A stretch of 64,000 nucleotides of DNA from Pannonibacter carbonis (GTDB lineage: Bacteria > Pseudomonadota > Alphaproteobacteria > Rhizobiales > Stappiaceae). Made by a program: the position numbers and the translations under genes. Positions 25,766 to 34,804 of the stretch are shown here, piece after piece. The notes beneath the pieces are model-generated. The model had not been told where the DNA came from and searched no databases. It worked only from the letters and a program-made list of their open reading frames with translations. Positions within the stretch are counted from its first letter, which is position 1; every line of letters begins with the position of its first letter. The stretch lies in contig NZ_PUDR01000002.1 of NCBI RefSeq assembly GCF_003012935.1, positions 310,001-374,000 of the forward strand, in the 5' to 3' direction.

Positions 25766-26048
25766 GGCCGTCTTCAGTCCGCGTGCGGAGGCTGACCTCC
25801 GGGATATCTGGCGGGCCATTGCCACGGACAACGAGCCTGCTGCGGACGCTCTGCTGCTTCGTATCCTCAATCGGGCCGAACTGGCCGCAACGCAGCCGCA
25901 TATGGGGGCGGCCCGTCCGGAGTTGAGCGCAACGGCTCGTATCCTGATCGAGGGGCGCTACATTGTGATCTATGAACCCAAAGACTTCGGCGTGTTCGTG
26001 GTGGCGATTGTCTACGGCGCCCGCGACGCGGACACCTGGCTTGCCTGA
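25758..26048 (+). CDS. parE: type II toxin, ParE/RelE superfamily
   Basis: A 96-residue ParE-type toxin: FSPRAEADLRDIWRAIATDNEPAADALLLRILNRAELAATQPHMGAARPEL, then RILIEGRYIVIYEPKDFGVFVVAIVYGARD. The order of helices and strands and the C-terminal VYGARD fit the ParE/RelE fold. ParE members poison DNA gyrase, while RelE members cleave mRNA; the pairing with ParD favours ParE. The GTG at 25758 overlaps the antitoxin gene. The frame is intact. Confidence 0.92.
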   Translation: MARAVFSPRAEADLRDIWRAIATDNEPAADALLLRILNRAELAATQPHMGAARPELSATARILIEGRYIVIYEPKDFGVFVVAIVYGARDADTWLA

Positions 26049-26409
26049 AACAAGGCCTGAGAAAGACACCACGCGATTACTGCGCGCCCAATGCCTGCCA
26101 CCCGGCCCTCCCTGCCGTGCGCCACTCGCCTCCCCAGGCACAACCTCACCAGGCGCCACCCAACCAAGCGCCGGACCAGCAAGCGCCGCCGCAGCCTCTC
26201 CCCGTCATCCCCGCCTCGTGCGGGGATCCTCTAACCACCTGACTTTGTTGATCAATATCCACCGCGGTCCCGACCTTGAGCCGGGACCTGTTCTTGTGTC
26301 AGCCGTTTCGCAAATGCCGCAGCACCGCGCCAACCAACGGCCTGTCCACGAGTACCGGATCCCCGCACAAGGCGGGGATGACCGCTGTGCGGATGACCAG
26401 CCCCCCCCC
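26049..26409. other. 361-base gap with full repeat copy C
   Basis: Contains no gene. A full MITE-like copy (26204-26382) occupies half of it, and a C8 run follows at about 26401-26408 next to the mutase stop codon. Confidence 0.65.
26204..26382. repeat. MITE-like repeat, full copy C (179 bp)
   Basis: Bounded by 26-base imperfect inverted ends: GTCATCCCCGCC at 26204 and GGCGGGGATGAC ending at 26382. Both ends are self-complementary hairpins (ATCCCCGC...GCGGGGAT). The interior carries GTCCCGACCTTGAGCCGGGAC. It has the same length as copy A and is the best-preserved copy. Confidence 0.9.
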
Positions 26410-28572
26410 TCACGCCGCTTCGCTGCCCTCATAGCCCAGCTTGCCATTCAGCTTGGCGATCAGGTCGATGGCGGCTTCGGCGATGACGGTGCCGGGGGGG
26501 AAGATGGCGGTGGCGCCAGCAGCATAGAGGGCGTCATAGTCCTGCGGCGGCACGACGCCGCCGACGACGATCATGATGTCCTCACGCCCTTCAGCAGCGA
26601 GCGCTGCCTTCAGCGCCGGCACTAGGGTCAGGTGACCGGCGGCGAGCGAGGAGACGCCGACCACGTGGACGTCGTTTTCCACCGCCTGGCGCGCGGCCTC
26701 TTCCGGGGTTGCGAAGAGCGGGCCGATGTCAACGTCGAAGCCGAGGTCGGCGAAGGCCGAGGCGATCACCTTCTGGCCGCGGTCATGGCCGTCCTGGCCC
26801 ATCTTGGCGACCAGGATGCGCGGCCGGCGGCCGTCGTTTTCCTCAAAGCGTTCAACGAGATGCTGCACGCGTGCGACCTTGTCCGACATGGCGCCGGCCT
26901 CCCGCTTGTAGACGCCCGAAATCGAGCGGATCTCGGCCTTGTGGCGGCCGAAGACCTGTTCCATGGCGAGGCTGATCTCGCCCACCGTCGCCTTGGCCCG
27001 CGCCGCCTTGATCGACAGATCGAGGAGGTTGCCGGCGCCCTCGCGGGCGGCCTCGGTGAGGGCGGCAAGGGCGGCCTCGGTCACGGCAGGGTCCCGCTCG
27101 GCCTTGAGGCGCTGCAGCTTCTCGATCTGGCGGGCGCGCACTTCGGCGTTGTCGACCTTGAGGACCTCGATCGGCTCCTCGCTGACCGGCTTGAACTTGT
27201 TGACGCCGACCACGGTCTGCGCGCCGCTGTCGATCCGCGCCTGGGTCTTGGCGGCGGCCTCCTCGATGCGCAGCTTCGGGATGCCCTTCTCGATGGCCTT
27301 GGCCATGCCACCGAGGCTTTCCACCTCGGCAATATGGGCGAGCGCCTTCTGGGCGAGGTCATTGGTCAGCTTCTCGACATAGAACGAGCCGCCCCAGGGA
27401 TCGATCACGGCGCAGGTGCCGCTCTCCTGCTGCAGGAACAGCTGGGTGTTGCGGGCGATGCGGGCGGAGAAGTCGGTCGGCAGGGCGAGCGCCTCGTCAA
27501 GCGCGTTGGTGTGCAGCGACTGGGTGTGACCCTGGGTTGCAGCCATCGCCTCGACGGAGGTGCGGATGACGTTGTTGTAGACGTCCTGCGCGGTCAGCGA
27601 CCAGCCGGAGGTCTGGGAATGGGTGCGCAGGGACAGGGATTTGTCGCTTCTGGGCGCGAAATTGTCCGCCATCAGCTTTGACCAGATCAGGCGTGCCGCG
27701 CGCAGCTTGGCGACCTCCATGAAGAAGTTCATGCCGATGGCCCAGAAGAAGGACAGGCGCGGCGCGAACTGGTCGATGTCCATGCCGGCGGCCACACCGG
27801 CGCGGGCATATTCGATGCCGTCGGCAATGGTATAGGCCAGCTCCAGATCCGCCGTCGCCCCGGCTTCCTGCATGTGATAACCGGAGATCGAGATGGAATT
27901 GAACTTCGGCATGTTCTGCGAGGTATAGGCAAAAATATCCGAAATGATCCGCATCGACGGGGCGGGCGGATAGATGTAGGTATTGCGGACCATGAACTCC
28001 TTCAGGATATCGTTCTGGATCGTTCCTGAAAGAAGGTTCTGGGCAACGCCCTGTTCTTCGGCTGCGACAATATAGAGCGCCAGAACCGGCAGAACGGCGC
28101 CGTTCATGGTCATGGAGACGCTCATCTGGTCCAGCGGGATGCCGGAGAACAGCGTGCGCATGTCGAAAATACTGTCGATGGCAACGCCCGCCATGCCGAC
28201 GTCGCCGGCAACACGCGGATGGTCGCTGTCATAGCCGCGGTGGGTGGCCAGGTCGAAGGCGACCGAGAGCCCCTTCTGCCCGGCCGCCAGATTGCGGCGG
28301 TAGAAGGCGTTGGAATCCTCTGCTGTCGAGAAGCCGGCATACTGGCGGATGGTCCAGGGCTGCTGCACATACATCGTCGGATAGGGCCCGCGCAGGAAAG
28401 GCGGCAGGCCGGGATAGCTGTCAACATGACTCAGCCCGGCTATCGCATCCGGGCCGATAACCGGTGCAACATCAATACCTTCCGGCGTGGTCCAGGTGCT
28501 GGCGGCGGCCGGGTCAGCCGGACGGGAGACGGCCGGCAGCGGCAGGCGGGAATAGTCCGGAATGCGGCTCAT
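26410..28572 (-). CDS. mutB: methylmalonyl-CoA mutase, large (catalytic) subunit
   Basis: A 720-residue adenosylcobalamin-dependent mutase that interconverts (R)-methylmalonyl-CoA and succinyl-CoA. The N-terminal TIM barrel has [27 protein letters not shown] and the substrate-binding region near [13 protein letters not shown]. The C-terminal cobalamin domain contains [11 protein letters not shown] with the lower-ligand His596 (DxHxxG) and a second Rossmann part ending [25 protein letters not shown]. The length is full. The start overlaps the small-subunit stop (ATGA), so this is the second gene of mutA-mutB. MeaB at 13.8 kb is its chaperone. Also called scpA or bhbA. Confidence 0.96.
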   Translation of the reverse strand: MSRIPDYSRLPLPAVSRPADPAAASTWTTPEGIDVAPVIGPDAIAGLSHVDSYPGLPPFLRGPYPTMYVQQPWTIRQYAGFSTAEDSNAFYRRNLAAGQKGLSVAFDLATHRGYDSDHPRVAGDVGMAGVAIDSIFDMRTLFSGIPLDQMSVSMTMNGAVLPVLALYIVAAEEQGVAQNLLSGTIQNDILKEFMVRNTYIYPPAPSMRIISDIFAYTSQNMPKFNSISISGYHMQEAGATADLELAYTIADGIEYARAGVAAGMDIDQFAPRLSFFWAIGMNFFMEVAKLRAARLIWSKLMADNFAPRSDKSLSLRTHSQTSGWSLTAQDVYNNVIRTSVEAMAATQGHTQSLHTNALDEALALPTDFSARIARNTQLFLQQESGTCAVIDPWGGSFYVEKLTNDLAQKALAHIAEVESLGGMAKAIEKGIPKLRIEEAAAKTQARIDSGAQTVVGVNKFKPVSEEPIEVLKVDNAEVRARQIEKLQRLKAERDPAVTEAALAALTEAAREGAGNLLDLSIKAARAKATVGEISLAMEQVFGRHKAEIRSISGVYKREAGAMSDKVARVQHLVERFEENDGRRPRILVAKMGQDGHDRGQKVIASAFADLGFDVDIGPLFATPEEAARQAVENDVHVVGVSSLAAGHLTLVPALKAALAAEGREDIMIVVGGVVPPQDYDALYAAGATAIFPPGTVIAEAAIDLIAKLNGKLGYEGSEAA

Positions 28573-30551
28573 GACAGGCTCTCCCCGGCTTCAGCAGCGG
28601 CAAGGCCAAGGCCGAGCCTTGCGTGAATGTCTTTCAACAGATCAAGGATATCGCAGCCTTCATAGAGGAAGGTCGTGACGCCGGCCGCACGCAAGTCCGC
28701 CTCAAGTTCTCCCGGTTTTCCGGCCAGCAGCAGGGTCTCTGCCCCGGCCGATTTCAGGGCCTCAGCTGCGGATATCGCGCTGTCGGCATAGATCCGGTCG
28801 GAGGAGACGAGACAGGCGATGCGGGCACCGCTGGCCGTGAAAGCCTCGGCAAGCGCTTGAATATCCTCGACTTCCTCGCCGCCTGGTGTCCGCAGCCCGC
28901 CGGCCTCCAGCACGTTGCGGGTCCAGGTGGCGCGGGCAGTGAATTGTGCGACCGGGCCAAAGGTTGCCAGGAACACGGCCGCTTGCCGGGGATCAACCAC
29001 GGCAGCTGCGTCGCGCAGCTTTTCGTAAGGTTCTGCAATACGATAGACGGGCAGCGTCGCGATCCGCAGCGGCTCGACCGGCGGACGCGACGCGGTGATA
29101 TCGATGAGGCTGGCCCCCTGCTTGAGGGCCTCGGTCACCGCTCCCAGCAACTCTCCCTGTCCCGGCACCGGAAGGTCGATATGCCGAAAGGCGGGGAAGA
29201 CATCATCGGCCTCGGCGGCCAGAACGCGCACCGGGGCTTCGGTGATGTTGGGGAAGGTGCTGACACCGGTGATCGGCATGCGGCGGGTGGCGATGCGCTT
29301 GTCCCGCGCGGCCCGCGCCTCGCCGATCGCCCGCTGCGGCAGACCGGATTTCAGCGCCGCGATCAGACCACCTTCGGCCTCGACCGTCCGGAACAGGCTC
29401 CAGGCTGCGGCAGCCAGCTCCTCGGTGCGCGCCTCCACCGCTCCGGAGCCGGCACCTGGATCGGCGACCCGGTGCAGATTGCTTTCCTCGATCAGGATCG
29501 CCTGGGTGTTGCGCGCCACCCTGCGGGCAAAAGCATCTGGCAGACCAAGGGCTTGCGTGAAGGGCAACACCGTCACGCTGTCCGCTCCGCCAACACCGGC
29601 CGCAAAGGCGGCCACGCTGGCGCGCAGCATGTTCACGTAAGGATCTGCCCGGCTCATCATGCGCCAGGACGTTTCCATATGCAGGCGGGCCGCAACATCC
29701 GGCAGGCCCGCGGCGTGCAGCACCGCGGCCCAAAGCCGGCGGGCCGCACGGGCCTTGGCAATGGTTCCGAACTGGTCGGCATCAGCCACCAGCGTCAGGC
29801 CGACGAGACCGGGAAGATCGGCATAGTCGATCCCGGCGGCCTCGAGGTCCCGGAAATAGGTGACGGCGGCGGCCAGGGTGAAGGCCAGTTCCTGCGCCTG
29901 GGTCGCGCCACGGTCATGCCAGAGCCGTCCGTCTGCATTCAGGATCGAGGCCGTCAGCCCGCGGTTGCGGCAGAAGCCGACAAGATCGAGCATCCGGCGC
30001 TGCAGCATGTCGATGCCGCTGCGCAGGACACCGGTGTGAACCAGCTTTCCGATGTAGTCGCTGTTTGAGATGACATGCAGGCTGGCCGGGTCGTAGCCGC
30101 GCCTTTCCGCGTGTGCGATCAGCAGCGCAAGGGCGGAGGAGGTTTCGTATCCCCCGTCCAGCCGGACTTCGATGAGGTCAAGCATGACCCCTTCGAGCAG
30201 CCGGTCGAAGGCGCCGATGTCCTGCCCGGCAATGCCGAAACCGCGCGCATGCGACGAGGACGCGAGGACAAGGTCCAGACCGTCCGCACCACCTTCCAGA
30301 TCCGCCAGAAGCAACTCGTTGGCCACGGCCACATCGGGATGATCGACCCGCTGGATGATCCGCCAGGGCTGCCCCGCCGCTCGGCCCTGCTGCGGCGGGA
30401 CATCCTTTCGGCGCTGATACAGCGGGGCAACGGCCAACCCGTCTTCCGTGTGCGAAGTCAACCGATCCCGCGGAGCGCCTTTCAGCGCCCGGTCCACCGC
30501 TTCAAACCAGCGGCTTTCGTCCGCCGCACCGTCAGACTGAAGTTCTGCCAC
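28569..30551 (-). CDS. mutA: methylmalonyl-CoA mutase, small subunit
   Basis: A 660-residue non-catalytic partner of MutB. It shares the mutase barrel ([79 protein letters not shown]) but, as usual for small subunits, its C-terminal cobalamin-like domain lacks the DxHxxG ligand motif ([14 protein letters not shown] replaces it). It is the first gene of the operon and overlaps mutB by 4 bases. This two-gene arrangement replaces the single-chain mutase of many proteobacteria. Confidence 0.93.
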   Translation of the reverse strand: MAELQSDGAADESRWFEAVDRALKGAPRDRLTSHTEDGLAVAPLYQRRKDVPPQQGRAAGQPWRIIQRVDHPDVAVANELLLADLEGGADGLDLVLASSSHARGFGIAGQDIGAFDRLLEGVMLDLIEVRLDGGYETSSALALLIAHAERRGYDPASLHVISNSDYIGKLVHTGVLRSGIDMLQRRMLDLVGFCRNRGLTASILNADGRLWHDRGATQAQELAFTLAAAVTYFRDLEAAGIDYADLPGLVGLTLVADADQFGTIAKARAARRLWAAVLHAAGLPDVAARLHMETSWRMMSRADPYVNMLRASVAAFAAGVGGADSVTVLPFTQALGLPDAFARRVARNTQAILIEESNLHRVADPGAGSGAVEARTEELAAAAWSLFRTVEAEGGLIAALKSGLPQRAIGEARAARDKRIATRRMPITGVSTFPNITEAPVRVLAAEADDVFPAFRHIDLPVPGQGELLGAVTEALKQGASLIDITASRPPVEPLRIATLPVYRIAEPYEKLRDAAAVVDPRQAAVFLATFGPVAQFTARATWTRNVLEAGGLRTPGGEEVEDIQALAEAFTASGARIACLVSSDRIYADSAISAAEALKSAGAETLLLAGKPGELEADLRAAGVTTFLYEGCDILDLLKDIHARLGLGLAAAEAGESLS

Positions 30552-30977
30552 TGTCGTCCGCTCCTTGCATTCCAGCTTTTATTCCACCCCGGGCAGGTTG
30601 GTGCAAGTTAGGCAAAAGGGGGGAGCGCCGGCCATTTTCCACAGACGCAACCCAGAGACGTACCAATTGGTATTGTCAAATTCCGCCATAGAAGTCTCAA
30701 AAATTGGCGGGATTTGGCAACATTGTTCGACATAATACGGTTGGTATTTTTATGGTTTATGCGGTAGAACAAAAACTGCCGCAACGGCAAGCCTCGAAGT
30801 TGCAATGGGACGGACAACAAGTCTGGTTCGTTGCGATGGGGCACACAGGTTCGGGTAGCCGCCCATCATAACAACACGGCACCAGAGCCTGCGACCTCAT
30901 CGGGGTCAACCCGCCTCTTCCGGGAGGCGAGACAACACAAGCAGCCTTGAGCTGCGGATAAAAATGGATGTGCACAC
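30552..30977. other. 426-base divergent region between mutA and LuxR-type gene
   Basis: It is unusually AT-rich at about 30660-30770. It holds TACCAATTGGTA (30661-30672) and a second TTGGTATT (30741-30748), with a run of A/T between. It probably contains the mutA promoter (minus strand) and the promoter of the LuxR-type gene. No coding frame is supported. Confidence 0.55.
30661..30672. promoter_or_regulatory. perfect 12-bp palindrome upstream of mutA/LuxR-type gene
   Basis: TACCAATTGGTA is a perfect inverted repeat; its right half, TTGGTATT, recurs at 30741-30748. LuxR-type proteins bind such dyads, and this one sits in the shared intergenic region, so autoregulation or mutA control by the adjacent regulator is plausible but unproven. 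Confidence 0.4.
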
Positions 30978-31679
30978 ATGTTGGATGAAGCTGAACTCAG
31001 CACGCAGTTGCGTACAATTTCCGAAGCCGGGTCTGCCCAGCTCGTTCTCGACATTCTCGAGGCCAATCTGCGCCGCGTCGGTGCGACCCATGTGCTGGTC
31101 ACCGGCCTGCCGATGCCCAAGCGACCGATCGAGAGCCTCGTCCAGCGCATTCGCTGGCCCGATACGCGGGGCGGCAGCACCGACAATGTTTCATTGACCG
31201 CCGGCGACAGCGCGCTGTTTCTTGGCCTTGCCTCGAACCGCGCTTCGGTCTGGACTGTGACGGCCGGGGACATGGAGCATTCGCGGCTTCTGGCGGCGAC
31301 GGGTGAAGGCACCCAGATCATCATCATTCCGGCCACCGCGCTGCATCCGTTCCAGGCCTTTGCCTATTGCGCAGGTCCCAGCCTGAAGACGGACAAGTAT
31401 ACGCTCGCAGCGCTGGAGCTTCTGACCGACGCGGTGTTCGTCAAGCTCCAGGATATGGGTGTCGTGACCGCACAGCGCCCGGGTGCCCTCTCGGTTCGCG
31501 AACGCAAGGTGCTGGAATTGACCGCTTTCGGCAAGACCGCCAGCGAAATTGCCGAGTTGCTTGATATCTCGCAGCGCACGGTCCACGCCCACCTGCAGAA
31601 CGCCAGCGTCAAGCTCAACGCGACGAACAAGACCCACACCGTGGTCGAGGCCCTGCGCTACGGTCAGATCCGCGTCTGA
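30978..31679 (+). CDS. LuxR-type (GerE HTH) transcriptional regulator
   Basis: A 233-residue regulator. The C-terminal domain (about 168-230) is a GerE/LuxR helix-turn-helix: LSVRERKVLELTAFGKTASEIAELLDISQRTVHAHLQNASVKLNATNKTHTVVEALRYGQI, with the conserved Glu, Leu and Gly positions. The N-terminal domain (1-160) has the length of an autoinducer-binding domain but the Trp-x3-Tyr and Asp-Pro residues that contact acyl-homoserine lactones in true LuxR are not obvious. It may respond to another ligand. No luxI-type synthase is nearby. A strong terminator follows; the mut operon reads away upstream. Confidence 0.85.
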   Translation: MLDEAELSTQLRTISEAGSAQLVLDILEANLRRVGATHVLVTGLPMPKRPIESLVQRIRWPDTRGGSTDNVSLTAGDSALFLGLASNRASVWTVTAGDMEHSRLLAATGEGTQIIIIPATALHPFQAFAYCAGPSLKTDKYTLAALELLTDAVFVKLQDMGVVTAQRPGALSVRERKVLELTAFGKTASEIAELLDISQRTVHAHLQNASVKLNATNKTHTVVEALRYGQIRV

Positions 31680-31706
31680 ACTCAAGCGTTTGATAAACCA
31701 GTGATC

Positions 31707-31732
31707 AAGGCCTGCAGCAAGCTGCAGGCCTT
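31707..31732 (+). terminator. perfect 12-bp hairpin after LuxR-type gene
   Basis: AAGGCCTGCAGC-AA-GCTGCAGGCCTT is an exact 12-bp inverted repeat with a very small loop, about 28 bases past the stop codon. Its T-tract is short (TTCC), but it is followed by a second hairpin. Confidence 0.65.
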
Positions 31733-31744
31733 CCAGCCTTTGAC

Positions 31745-31777
31745 AAACCCGTCGAACATTCGGCGGGTTTTGTTTTG
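31745..31777 (+). terminator. second hairpin with T-rich tail
   Basis: AAACCCGTCG and CGGCGGGTTT pair (10 bp with one G-T) around loop AACATT, followed by TGTTTTGTGT. This is the more canonical terminator of the LuxR-type gene. Confidence 0.7.
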
Positions 31778-31973
31778 TGTATTGGTCCAGATCGTTGTGC
31801 CGGATTGCGGAGCGGCGGGACGGAATAGCTTTCGCGCATGCGGTTGGTCAGATCCGGGTCCACCTTCGGTCGCCGATGGACCGGACTGCCGCTTTGCTGT
31901 GGACCGGCAAGGCAGCAGGGAACAGCGCTGCGCCGGCGCGCAGGAGCGCCGGCGGAAAAATAGAGCAACGCGG

Positions 31974-32798
31974 TCAGCGGGCGATCTGGAGGATTGTGTG
32001 GCCGCGCGCGTTGAGGAAGGCGATCTGGCCTTCGCGATACTCGTAGCTTTGAACCGCGTCCATGGCCCCTGCGAGACGCTGCTCGAACCGCTGCAGGACG
32101 GTGTCGCACCGCATCCGTGTCATCATGGCGGGCGCAAAGGTGGCGCGCTGCCCGCGCAGGGTCAGGCGGCTGCCGATGGTGTTGCAGCCGGCAGTGATGG
32201 AGACGGTCATGTCGCGGGCAATGATGAAGCGGACATCGGTGCCGCGCGGGGCGCTGACGCGACGGCCGTCGGGTGTGGTGACCCAGACCTGACGCCAGGT
32301 GCCGGCCCATTCGACCTGCGGACGGTCCGGCCGCTGGGCCTGGGGCCGTTCGCCGACAGTGATAAGTCGCAGCTGGGTCTGGAAATTGCGGATATCGGCG
32401 GTGGCGGCGAGACGGCCGGAGGCGTCAAGCTCGACAAACTTGCCGTTCTGCAGCGAGCGCAGCGAGAAGGTATCGCCACCAGCGCTGTCGAGGACAAAAG
32501 TCTCCCAGCCCCGGATATGCGGACTGCCGCTGGCCAGCAGCGTCTGCTGGCCAACCCCGGCGCGGACATAGCTGCCGTCGCTGGCCCGGAGGGCGATCCG
32601 GCGGCCCTCGAGGCGCACGATCTCGAACCGGGCCGCATTGCGCGTGTTGCCGACGGCCGCGAGGATGCCGCCCGACTGTAGCGTCACGTTGTTATTGGAC
32701 GAGGCCCACTGGATCACCACGTCGGCCATCGCGGGGGCGCCGAGCGACAGTGTGACTACGGCGGCGGCAATCAAGGTCCTGAAGGTCTGGAAGGTCAT
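31974..32798 (-). CDS. secreted two-domain protein: beta-trefoil (fascin-like) plus META domain
   Basis: A 274-residue exported protein. After a signal peptide (about 1-26, PAMA-DV), the first part (about 28-145) has fascin/beta-trefoil-like segments: NNNVTLQSGGILAAVGNTRNAARFEIVRLEGRRIALRASDGSYVRA and SLRSLQNGKFVELDASGRL. The second part (about 160-274) is a META/HslJ-like domain with TVSITAGCNTIGSRLTLRGQRATFAPAMMTRMRCDTVLQRFEQRL; the Cys in AGCNT and MRC is the usual META pair. META proteins are envelope-associated and stress-linked in other bacteria. The ligand is unknown. The ATG follows AAGATGACC. Confidence 0.8.
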   Translation of the reverse strand: MTFQTFRTLIAAAVVTLSLGAPAMADVVIQWASSNNNVTLQSGGILAAVGNTRNAARFEIVRLEGRRIALRASDGSYVRAGVGQQTLLASGSPHIRGWETFVLDSAGGDTFSLRSLQNGKFVELDASGRLAATADIRNFQTQLRLITVGERPQAQRPDRPQVEWAGTWRQVWVTTPDGRRVSAPRGTDVRFIIARDMTVSITAGCNTIGSRLTLRGQRATFAPAMMTRMRCDTVLQRFEQRLAGAMDAVQSYEYREGQIAFLNARGHTILQIAR

Positions 32799-32902
32799 CT
32801 TGCGGCTCCATGCTGAAGGTGAGTGTCCGGCAAGACTTTACCGACGTCGATTGAATTTACGCTGAGGCAGGCGTTCATCGCCCGTTCATGGCCGAGAAAC
32901 GC

Positions 32903-34339
32903 TCACCCCATCACCGCCGCCAGCCGCTCCAGCACGCCCGGCATCATGGTGTGCGGGGTGTTGAAGCGCATGTAGGCGTCGGCGGTGCGGGTGGGGCTGA
33001 AGACGTTGCCGGGGGCAAGGACGAGGGGCGTCAGGCTTGCCCGCGCGCGCTCGGCCAGCGCGGTGGCGGACGGGGCCCCGGGGTGGTCTTGTGACTGGCC
33101 TTCTGACTGGGGCTCTGGAATGCCTTCTGGCAGGCGGCACCAGAGGTAGAAGCCGCCGCGCGGCATCAGGGCGGGGGTGAAGCCGAGGCGGGCGAGGGCG
33201 TGGGCGGCGTCGCGGCGGCTGCGCTCGAGACGGCGGCGCAGGTCCTCCACATGCTTGCGATAGGTGCCGCCGGTCAGGACCTCGGCAATCAGCTCGGCGG
33301 CAAGCGGGCTGGGGCCGCCGAAGCGGGTGGCGATCTGCAGGTCGGTCAACGCCTCGATCCAGTCCGGCGGGGCGACGATGTAGCCGCAGCGCACCGAGGC
33401 GGACAGGGTCTTGGAAAAGCTGCCGATGCGGATCACGCGCTTGAGGCCATCGAGGGCGGCGAGGCGGACGGAGCGTTCCGGCTCCAGATCGGCGAAGATG
33501 TCGTCCTCGACGATCGTCATGCCGGCCGCCCCGGCGGCGACGAGGATGCGGTGCGCCACCGCCGGGGACAGGGTTGCGCCGGTCGGATTGTGCAGGGCGG
33601 AATTGGTGAGATAGAGCCGGGGCTTCTCGGCGGCGAGCACCGCCTCGAAGGCGGCAGGATCCGGGCCGGTGCCCGTGTAGGGCACGCTGACAAGCCGCAC
33701 CTGATGCGCCTTCAGCAGCGCCTGGAAGTTGAAGTAGCAGGGATCATCGACCAGCACAGTGTCGCCGGGCGACAGCTGCAGCCGGCAGACGAGATCCAGC
33801 GCCTCGGTGCCCGATCCGGTGAGCGCGAGATGGCCGGGGCCGACCTCCAGTCCTTCCTCGGCGAGGCGGGCGAGCAGCAGGCGGCGCAGCCGCGCGGAAC
33901 CCCGGCTGCCGCCATAGTCCGTGAGCACGCCGGTTTCGGCCCGGGCAAGCTGGCGCAGGCCCCGTCGGAGCGCGGCCTCCGGCATCCAGTCGGGCGGCAG
34001 CCAGCCGCAGCCGGGCTTGGGCACGCTGTCATCGGCCTCCAGCGCCAGCCGCGACACCCAGAACGGATCGACCGCCCGTGCTGCGGGAGCGGGGTCGGCG
34101 AGCTGCAAGGGCGGCAGCGCCTGCCCGGCGACGAAGAAGCCGGAGCCGCGCCGGGCGCGGATCAGCCCCTCGGCGGCGAGCCGGTCATAGGCCTCCACCA
34201 CGGTGCCCGGCGAGACGGCGAGGGTCTCGGCCAGCCGGCGGATCGAGGGCAGCCGCTCGCCCGGGCCAAGGCTGCGGGCGGCAATCCGCGCGCGGATGGT
34301 GGCCATCACGGTCTCGGTGCGGCTCGGGACGGGTGCCAA
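32903..34339 (-). CDS. MocR-type GntR regulator with aminotransferase-like domain
   Basis: About 478 residues. The N-terminal GntR winged helix is TVMATIRARIAARSLGPGERLPSIRRLAETLAVSPGTVVEAYDRLAAEGLIRARRGSGFFVA. The C-terminal fold-type I aminotransferase-like domain contains LALTGSGTEALDLV, VDDPCYFNFQALL, NSALHNPTG, VEDDIFADLEP and the PLP Lys in GSFSKTLSASVRCGY. MocR proteins use PLP and small amines as effectors. The TTG at 34339 is preferred so that the first helix of the HTH is complete; ATG at 34306 would trim it. The neighbouring divergent gene is a DMT transporter, a classic MocR target arrangement, so it probably regulates that gene. Confidence 0.9.
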   Translation of the reverse strand: MAPVPSRTETVMATIRARIAARSLGPGERLPSIRRLAETLAVSPGTVVEAYDRLAAEGLIRARRGSGFFVAGQALPPLQLADPAPAARAVDPFWVSRLALEADDSVPKPGCGWLPPDWMPEAALRRGLRQLARAETGVLTDYGGSRGSARLRRLLLARLAEEGLEVGPGHLALTGSGTEALDLVCRLQLSPGDTVLVDDPCYFNFQALLKAHQVRLVSVPYTGTGPDPAAFEAVLAAEKPRLYLTNSALHNPTGATLSPAVAHRILVAAGAAGMTIVEDDIFADLEPERSVRLAALDGLKRVIRIGSFSKTLSASVRCGYIVAPPDWIEALTDLQIATRFGGPSPLAAELIAEVLTGGTYRKHVEDLRRRLERSRRDAAHALARLGFTPALMPRGGFYLWCRLPEGIPEPQSEGQSQDHPGAPSATALAERARASLTPLVLAPGNVFSPTRTADAYMRFNTPHTMMPGVLERLAAVMG

Positions 34340-34484
34340 GTGTATGGTCTCTGATGCTGGTACAGTTTGACGGGATTGTATCAGTCTGTGTCTGGTCGTG
34401 GAAGGGGGAGGGGTGTTCTCTTGGGGGATGGTTGGTTGCGGAGCGGGCGTGCCGGGTTGCCCACAACCCTCACCCTGCCGGGTT

Positions 34485-34614
34485 GCCCCCCACCCCCAAC
34501 CCCTCCCCACGGGGGGGAGGGGGGCATTGGGCGCTGTGCCCTCGGGCTTGGGTGAATAGGCACCGCCTCTCAGCTCCCCTCCCCCTCGTGGGGAGGGGGT
34601 TGGGGGTGGGGGGC
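34485..34614. repeat. inverted pair of GC-rich 41-base repeats
   Basis: The unit starts GCCCCCCACCCCCAACCCC, runs into TCCCCAC and ends in a G-rich block. Copy 1 (34485-34525) and copy 2 (34574-34614, inverted) differ at only a few positions, and each can itself fold via CCCCTCCCC/GGGGAGGGG. They flank a 48-base spacer. Confidence 0.8.
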
Positions 34615-34694
34615 GGCGGGACCGAGGGGTTCTATGACCGACGGATCTTTTGGGCTGGCGTGCTGCGTCCTTCAATGAAGGCCTGAGCGGGGGG

Positions 34695-34730
34695 GCACCC
34701 CTCACCCCTCCCCACGAGGGGGAGGGGGGC
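34695..34730. repeat. third GC-rich palindromic copy
   Basis: GCACCCCTCACCCCTCCCC followed by ACGAGGGGGAGGGGGGC is a shortened version of the repeats at 34485-34614, again able to form a hairpin, in direct orientation relative to copy 1. Confidence 0.7.
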
Positions 34731-34804
34731 GGCAGGCGCCGTGCCTGGGGGTTTGGGGGGCATTCCAAAGGCTTGAAACAGGTGCGACAGGACAGGACAC
34801 AGAC

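Larger units (their letters stand above)
34340..34804. other. 465-base intergenic region with GC-rich palindromes
   Basis: No gene is supported here. It contains promoters for the divergent MocR and DMT genes and three GC-rich repeats (34485-34525, 34574-34614, 34695-34730). A long open frame on the minus strand runs through it but has only repeat-derived low-complexity Pro/Arg/His residues. Confidence 0.65.

Noticed and set aside
22779-26382. CRISPR-like array from the repeated GTCATCCCCGCC motif
   Set aside because: There are only three copies at kilobase spacing, with inverted ends and no regular spacers or cas genes.
28623-30068. Plus-strand frame of 481 codons opposite mutA
   Set aside because: mutA has the mutase barrel signature on the minus strand; the plus frame is Gly/Arg/His-rich antisense.
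28569-30551. MutA as a decayed mutase because it lacks DxHxxG
   Set aside because: Absence of the cobalamin ligand motif is normal for the small subunit, and the frame is full-length.
30700-30725. Sigma-54 promoter near TTGGCGGGATTTGGCA
   Set aside because: The GG and GC elements are one base too close and the -12 box is TGGC, not TTGC.
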